Source: an uncultured Prevotella sp. (GTDB lineage: Bacteria > Bacteroidota > Bacteroidia > Bacteroidales > Bacteroidaceae). From it: a DNA stretch of 64,000 nucleotides. Below the pieces are notes generated by a model. It was not told where the DNA came from, made no database searches, and saw only the letters and a program-made list of their open reading frames with translations. This document shows positions 59,477 to 64,000 of this stretch, piece after piece; positions within the stretch are counted from its first letter, which is position 1; the number at the start of each line of letters is the position of its first letter. The DNA is taken from assembly GCA_902491375.1 (NCBI GenBank), contig CABUHE010000006.1:1-64000 (forward strand), in the 5' to 3' direction. The position numbers and the translations under genes are program-made.

Positions 59477-60412
59477 TCATTCCTTCAGCACCTTCTCAGC
59501 CTCCTCGCGGTCGTATTTCAGCTGTTCTATCAGCTTTGCCACCGAACTGAACTTGCGCTCCTCGCGCAGACGGTGATAGAAAGTTACGCAGACGTTATGG
59601 CCGTACAGGTCGCCGTCGAAGTCGAAGATGTTCACCTCAAAAGTTGTTTCTGTACCGTCAAACGTAGGGCGCGTGCCGATATTCATCATGCCGTCGTGCA
59701 GCTCGTGAGCGTCGTCGATGCTCACCTTCACGGCGTAAACACCCGGCTCAGGTATCAGTTTGAGTTTGTCGGCAACGTCGATGTTGGCCGTTGGGAAACC
59801 GAGCCGGCGGCCTTCATGATATCCGCTGACCACAGTTCCGCCCATACGGTAATGGTAACCGAGGCACATTGTAGCCATATCGACCTCTCCTGCCGAAAGA
59901 AACGAGCGCACAACAGACGAGCTTACCTTAACTCCGTTGAGCACGAAAGCCTCCGCACGTTCTACTTCAATGCCGAGTTCACGCCCGTAACGCACGTAAT
60001 CCTCAAAGCCTTCGGCACGGTTATGACCGAAACGGTTGTCGTAACCGGTGATTAAACGGCGCACGTTAAGACGGTCGCGGAGCACGTCTTTCATAAAGTC
60101 GTAGGCCGAGAGCGATGCCATCTGTTCATCGAAGTGCAGCATTTCGCAGCGGTTTACGCCAGTAGCAGCTATCAGCCGGCGCTTCTCTTCAGCAGTAGTG
60201 AGCAAGCGAGGCTGGAACTCTTTATGCAGCACAAGGCGTGGATGACTGTCAAAAGTGATAACCGCCGACTGCAATCCATATTCCGCAGCACGGTCGATTA
60301 CACACTTTATGAGGAACTTATGTCCTCTGTGTACGCCGTCGAAGAAGCCTATCGTGGCCACACACGGGGCTACGTTCTGCGGTGATTCATTGTTGGTTGT
60401 GGCTGGTATCAT
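59477..60412 (-). CDS. ribF: Bifunctional riboflavin kinase / FAD synthetase
   Basis: Makes FMN and FAD from riboflavin. 311 residues. N-terminal nucleotidyltransferase domain with VATIGFFDGVHRGHKFLI (about residues 18-35) and the later TGYDNRFGHNRAE. C-terminal riboflavin kinase domain with GYHEGRRLGFPTANID (about 196-211) and DGMMNIGTRPTFDG. The size and layout are standard. It reads leftward, with the HAD gene about 90 bases upstream. Confidence 0.95.
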   Translation of the reverse strand: MIPATTNNESPQNVAPCVATIGFFDGVHRGHKFLIKCVIDRAAEYGLQSAVITFDSHPRLVLHKEFQPRLLTTAEEKRRLIAATGVNRCEMLHFDEQMASLSAYDFMKDVLRDRLNVRRLITGYDNRFGHNRAEGFEDYVRYGRELGIEVERAEAFVLNGVKVSSSVVRSFLSAGEVDMATMCLGYHYRMGGTVVSGYHEGRRLGFPTANIDVADKLKLIPEPGVYAVKVSIDDAHELHDGMMNIGTRPTFDGTETTFEVNIFDFDGDLYGHNVCVTFYHRLREERKFSSVAKLIEQLKYDREEAEKVLKE

Positions 60413-60503
60413 GATGAATTATAATATTATTAGAATATTCTGAACAATTCAGAAATGCCCTGGCAGACGCCGATTTACATGCAGCTATGCCAGACAAAGC
60501 CTT

Positions 60504-61166
60504 TTAAAGCTGCCATATCGGAGCATACACGCTGTCGGTCGGGATGCCTGTTGGCTTACAGGTGCTGCTCTCCTTGCCGCCAAGGTCTATGTGCATGACG
60601 TTTATTCCGAGGCGTTTCGCACCCTCACAGTTGGCCGCAGAGTCGTCAATAAAGAGCGTCTCGCCGGCATTCATGCCCGAATCGTCAAGCACTTTACGGA
60701 ATATTTCAGCGTCAGGCTTCAGCATGTGCATCTCGTAAGACAGGTAAATGTTCCCGAAATAATCGTTTACGGTAAGTCCGCACTGCGTGAAATAGTCGCT
60801 GACAGACTTGCTCCAATGTATCGGATTTGTGTTGCTGAGCAGCGCCAGACGGTATTCGCCGCGCAAAGCAGCCAACCGTTCGAGCCTGTGACGGGGTATA
60901 CCGGCAAGCAAAGCGTTCCATGCACCGCAGATGTCGGCATCAGTCGCCATGCAGCCGGGACACGCCTTGCGCACAGCTTCACAGAATTCGGCCACGCCGA
61001 TGTTGCCTACCTCAAGGTCGTGAAACAGGTCTTCCTGCCTGCACTCATCAACGTAGCCGGCGATGGCCCCGGCACCTATCCGCACGAAAGCGTCAATACA
61101 CTTCCTGCGGTCAAGGTCGACGAGGACACCGCCGAAATCGAATATTATGTTCTTTATTACTTGCAT
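60504..61166 (-). CDS. HAD-superfamily hydrolase (IA type)
   Basis: 220 residues. HAD motif I IIFDFGGVLVDLD (about residues 6-18, nucleophile Asp), motif II LALLSNTNPIHW (about 110-121), motif III Lys near LKPDAEIF, and motif IV FIDDSAANCEGAKRLG (about 169-184). This FGGV(L/I) branch includes YihX-like alpha-D-glucose-1-phosphatases and related phosphatases; the exact substrate is unknown. The ATG at 61166 overlaps the end of the Ca2+-ATPase gene by 10 bases, indicating coupling. A longer frame adds 8 residues. Confidence 0.88.
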   Translation of the reverse strand: MQVIKNIIFDFGGVLVDLDRRKCIDAFVRIGAGAIAGYVDECRQEDLFHDLEVGNIGVAEFCEAVRKACPGCMATDADICGAWNALLAGIPRHRLERLAALRGEYRLALLSNTNPIHWSKSVSDYFTQCGLTVNDYFGNIYLSYEMHMLKPDAEIFRKVLDDSGMNAGETLFIDDSAANCEGAKRLGINVMHIDLGGKESSTCKPTGIPTDSVYAPIWQL

Positions 61167-63766
61167 TTCAGACGTTTTACGGCGCGCCATATCTCACCTA
61201 TCCAGAGAACGAGCGACGTAGAAGCGATAATCGTAACCCACTCGGTAAGCGACAGCGGGTCGGTACGGAACATCTTGCCGCCGAAAGTAACTATCAGCCA
61301 CTGTCCGCCGAGGATTATCAGCAGAACGAGCAGCAGACCGTTGTCGTGAGTGAAGGCGTGGAACGCTGAATGGTTAGAGCCGAACGCCTTGGCATTGAAC
61401 AGGTTCCAGAACTGCAACATGACGAACGTCGTGAAGAACAACGACAGCTCATGAACATGCAGACTGCCAGCACTCTGGTTGCAATGTATCAGGAACGCGA
61501 ACAGCACAGCGAAGAATACAACGCCTATGAAGACAATTCCCTGAGCCATGCCTTTGGTTATGATGAAGTCAGACTGCTTGCGCGGCTTGTCTTTCATCAC
61601 CTCATGCGAAGGCGGAAGAGATGCAAGAGCCAGTGCGGCAAATGTATCCATAATCAGATTTACCCAAAGAATCTGGGTTACGGTAAGCGGAAGTTCGGTG
61701 CCGATAACAGAACCGCCGAGCACGAGCAGCAGTGCAGTTACGTTGACAACAAGCTGGAAGAAGAGGAAACGCTGTATGTTCTTATAGAGCGAACGGCCCC
61801 ACATAACGGCGTTGACAATACTGCCGAACGAGTCGTCAATCAGTGTCATATCGCTTGCCTCCTTAGCAACCGACGTACCAGAACCGAGCGACAGTCCGAC
61901 GTGTGCGTGGTGAAGAGCAGGAGCATCGTTTGTTCCGTCGCCTGTAACGGCAACCACAGCGTTGTGCTTCTGGAGCAGATTGACAAGGCGCTGCTTGTCG
62001 GTAGGCCTTGCACGGCTCATCACGCGCAGCTTTACTACACGCTCGAAAGCCTCCTCATCACTCAGAGCGGCAAAGTCAGGGCCTGTTATCTGAGCCTCGG
62101 CAGAAGTGTCCTTATCCCATATTCCAATCTGGCGTGCTATCTCGATAGCCGTAGCTGATGTGTCGCCTGTTACTATCTTGACCTGTATTCCGGCGTCAAG
62201 ACACTGCTTGACAGCACCGGGAACGTCAGCACGAATCGGGTCGCTGATGGCTGTTACGGCCTGGAATGTCAGCTTGGCACCGCTTGCTATCGCACTCATA
62301 TCAGGCTGTTCGCCGTCAGCAAGCACACGGTAAGCGAAGGCCAGAGTACGCATGGCCTGGTTCTGATAGCCGTGCAGACGGTCGGCAATCTCCTTGCGTG
62401 CGTCAGGCGCGATGTCGCAGAACGTTGCTATAATCTCCGGCGCACCCTTAATGAAGAGCACACGGCGGCCGCCTACCTTACCGACGGTAGCCATATACTT
62501 GCGCTCTGTCGAGAACGGAAGCTGTGCCTCGATGTTCTCGTCTTTTCTAAGTGTCTTATAATCAATGCCGTTCTTCTCAAGCCACAACAGCAGGGCAATC
62601 TCCGTAGGGTTACCGATGCCCTTGCCGCCCTCGGCGTCGAGATGTGCGGTTGTATTGAGAGCGATGGCTGAATTGAACAGTTCTGCGTCGGCATCATAAG
62701 TCTTCATGTCTGCCACCTGCATCTTGTTCTGTGTCAGCGTACCGGTCTTGTCGGTACAGATTACCGTTACAGCGCCCATAGTCTCGCATGCGTGGAGCTT
62801 GCGCACAAGGTTATTGTTCTTCAGCATACGGCGCATGTTGAGCGCAAGACTCAGCGTTACGGCCATAGGCATTCCTTCAGGCACGGCCATTACTATAAGC
62901 GTTACAGCCATCATGAAATACTGCAACACGGTCTCTGCCATACGCAGATAGTCTGTTGAAGCCCAGATTCCCTGCGCATCGACAACGATGTCGCGTGTAA
63001 GGAAGATAACAAAGGCAGCCACAGAGATACCGATGCCGAACTTGCTTATCAGCTTTGCCAGTTTGTCGAGCTGTATGTTGAGCGGAGTCTTGACAGAAGT
63101 TATTTCAGTACTTGAGCGTGCCACCTTACCGATTTCGGTCGCATCGCCTACTTCGGTAACCTGATACGTGCCGCGTCCGTTCATCACCATCGTGCTGCGC
63201 AGCACCTTCGACGACGGATAAGTAGCCTCCTTGTCGTTCTTGTCGGGGTCGGCATGCTTTGTTATGATAGGCTCGCCGGTAAGCGACGACTCGTCAATCT
63301 GAAGGTCGGTCGACTCTATCAGCGTACCGTCGGCAGGAATCTCGTCGCCTACTTCGATGATAACCACATCGCCGACAACCACATCTTTTCTCGCCACCTC
63401 AACCACTTTGCCGTTGCGGCGCACCTTGACAGGCGACTCTTCGCCAAGAGCTGTAAGCACGTTGAACTTCTTGGCAGCGTCCATCTCAAACCAGAAGCCG
63501 ATTGTAGTGGCAAGAATGATGGCGAGGATTATACCGATAGTCTCGACATACTCGCCGTGGATGGCTGCCAAAGCAAGCGAAACGACGGCTGCTACAAGTA
63601 AGATTTTAATGATAGGGTCCTTGTATTTCTCAAGATAGAGTTTCCACAGAGGAGTCCTCTTAGGAGGAGTAAGCGTGTTTTCGCCGTGCTGCTGACGGCT
63701 TTCAATAACTTCATTATCCGTCAATCCACGCGGATTGCTGAATAATGGATTAATCTCGTTGCTCAT
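61157..63766 (-). CDS. Calcium-transporting P-type ATPase (P2B, PMCA-like)
   Basis: 869-residue inner-membrane pump. The phosphorylation motif is ICTDKTGTLTQNKM (about residues 340-353), the actuator loop DESSLTGEP near 175-183, and the hinge VVAVTGDGTNDAPAL near 608-622. Helix M4 reads MAVPEGMPMAVTLSLALN with the PEG-P motif of Ca2+ pumps of the PMCA type; the C-terminal membrane half includes QILWVNLIMDTFAALAL, whose Asn/Asp are Ca2+ ligands. No calmodulin-binding tail. Size and motifs fit bacterial calcium-translocating ATPases. First gene of a pair with the HAD phosphatase. Confidence 0.92.
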   Translation of the reverse strand: MSNEINPLFSNPRGLTDNEVIESRQQHGENTLTPPKRTPLWKLYLEKYKDPIIKILLVAAVVSLALAAIHGEYVETIGIILAIILATTIGFWFEMDAAKKFNVLTALGEESPVKVRRNGKVVEVARKDVVVGDVVIIEVGDEIPADGTLIESTDLQIDESSLTGEPIITKHADPDKNDKEATYPSSKVLRSTMVMNGRGTYQVTEVGDATEIGKVARSSTEITSVKTPLNIQLDKLAKLISKFGIGISVAAFVIFLTRDIVVDAQGIWASTDYLRMAETVLQYFMMAVTLIVMAVPEGMPMAVTLSLALNMRRMLKNNNLVRKLHACETMGAVTVICTDKTGTLTQNKMQVADMKTYDADAELFNSAIALNTTAHLDAEGGKGIGNPTEIALLLWLEKNGIDYKTLRKDENIEAQLPFSTERKYMATVGKVGGRRVLFIKGAPEIIATFCDIAPDARKEIADRLHGYQNQAMRTLAFAYRVLADGEQPDMSAIASGAKLTFQAVTAISDPIRADVPGAVKQCLDAGIQVKIVTGDTSATAIEIARQIGIWDKDTSAEAQITGPDFAALSDEEAFERVVKLRVMSRARPTDKQRLVNLLQKHNAVVAVTGDGTNDAPALHHAHVGLSLGSGTSVAKEASDMTLIDDSFGSIVNAVMWGRSLYKNIQRFLFFQLVVNVTALLLVLGGSVIGTELPLTVTQILWVNLIMDTFAALALASLPPSHEVMKDKPRKQSDFIITKGMAQGIVFIGVVFFAVLFAFLIHCNQSAGSLHVHELSLFFTTFVMLQFWNLFNAKAFGSNHSAFHAFTHDNGLLLVLLIILGGQWLIVTFGGKMFRTDPLSLTEWVTIIASTSLVLWIGEIWRAVKRLKCK

Positions 63767-63809
63767 TTACTAGAAAATAATAAGAAATTATTAAGTTAAT
63801 ACTTGCCTG

Positions 63810-63817
63810 CAAATTTA
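63810..63817 (-). promoter_or_regulatory. -7 element of the Ca2+-ATPase gene
   Basis: Minus strand TAAATTTG, 43 bases before the ATG. The remaining 180 bases to the window edge are AT-rich with nothing further recognised. Confidence 0.55.
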
Positions 63818-64000
63818 ACATAAATCGCCGAAAATATCTATTACTCACGCACTTTATCACATATTTTTAACTAATCTTTCCATTTTAATATGTAATAACG
63901 GCAGACATTTCCCTTTCACGCGACAACATCCAGGCGCACTCCATACAGCGATAAAACAACGCGCCGGACAGCTCTGTAAACCATACAGACACAGGCAAAA

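Overview
The window looks like chromosomal DNA of a Bacteroidota bacterium, most likely Prevotella or a close relative; the species cannot be named from sequence alone. Evidence: promoters follow the Bacteroidota pattern (TTTG or TTG, about 19-20 bases, then TAnnTTTG), purine-rich Shine-Dalgarno sites are generally absent, lipoproteins have SxC lipoboxes followed by Asp-rich stretches, and the gene content is typical (TonB-dependent receptor with a carboxypeptidase-like N-terminal domain, DUF4374 lipoprotein, type III glutamine synthetase, DapL aminotransferase, PL10 pectate lyase, CMD-cupin fusion).

Layout. 1-2.7 kb: HlyD/EmrA-like adaptor and EmrB-like exporter. 2.7-4.3 kb: a stretch with no normal gene but several long, near-perfect hairpins that look like a large structured RNA, followed by short protein-like reading frames. 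4.3-6.6 kb: greA behind a hairpin leader, a HIT protein, and convergent manC. 6.7-10.4 kb: tRNA-Leu(CAA) followed by an AT-rich accessory stretch with a second structured RNA, a three-gene operon of unknown function, a small membrane protein and a gene fragment. 10.4-11.2 kb: DnaQ-like exonuclease. 11.3-14.1 kb: an arsenic-type thiol and efflux operon under an ArsR regulator with two visible operators. 14.2-23.1 kb: cytochrome c assembly (CcsB/CcsA fusion), two tandem di-haem oxidoreductase lipoproteins, an imelysin-like lipoprotein and a porin, a GC-rich iron and c-haem module read leftward. 24.2-27.7 kb: CyuA-like desulfidase and DsbD, then a tiny terminated transcript. 28-36 kb: Dna2-like nuclease-helicase, an alpha/beta hydrolase fused to a degenerate HAD domain, two AraC regulators, and an acetyl esterase. 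36.3-45 kb: a pair of beta-barrel proteins, a CMD-cupin protein, and an iron-uptake operon (TonB receptor, DUF4374 lipoprotein, PepSY membrane protein). 45.2-54.6 kb: glnN, dapF-dapL, a helicase with a small partner, a GYF_2 protein, and a pectate lyase. 54.6-57 kb: an AT-rich desert with one orphan lipoprotein. 57-63.8 kb: type II NADH dehydrogenase, CPBP protease, ribF, HAD phosphatase, and a Ca2+ P-type ATPase.

Two themes link the genes. The first is iron and thiol redox: c-haem assembly, DsbD, imelysin and di-haem lipoproteins, a TonB/PepSY operon, and an arsenic operon built from CxxC proteins. The second is plant polysaccharide use (acetyl esterase, pectate lyase). A dispersed palindromic repeat with AAAAGGTGCTCTTTT-like cores occurs at least six times between genes and is probably a genome-wide element. 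The most novel-looking items are the structured RNA at about 2.96-3.47 kb, the rod-shaped RNA beside the tRNA-Leu island, and the hydrolase-HAD fusion that has lost its catalytic nucleophile.
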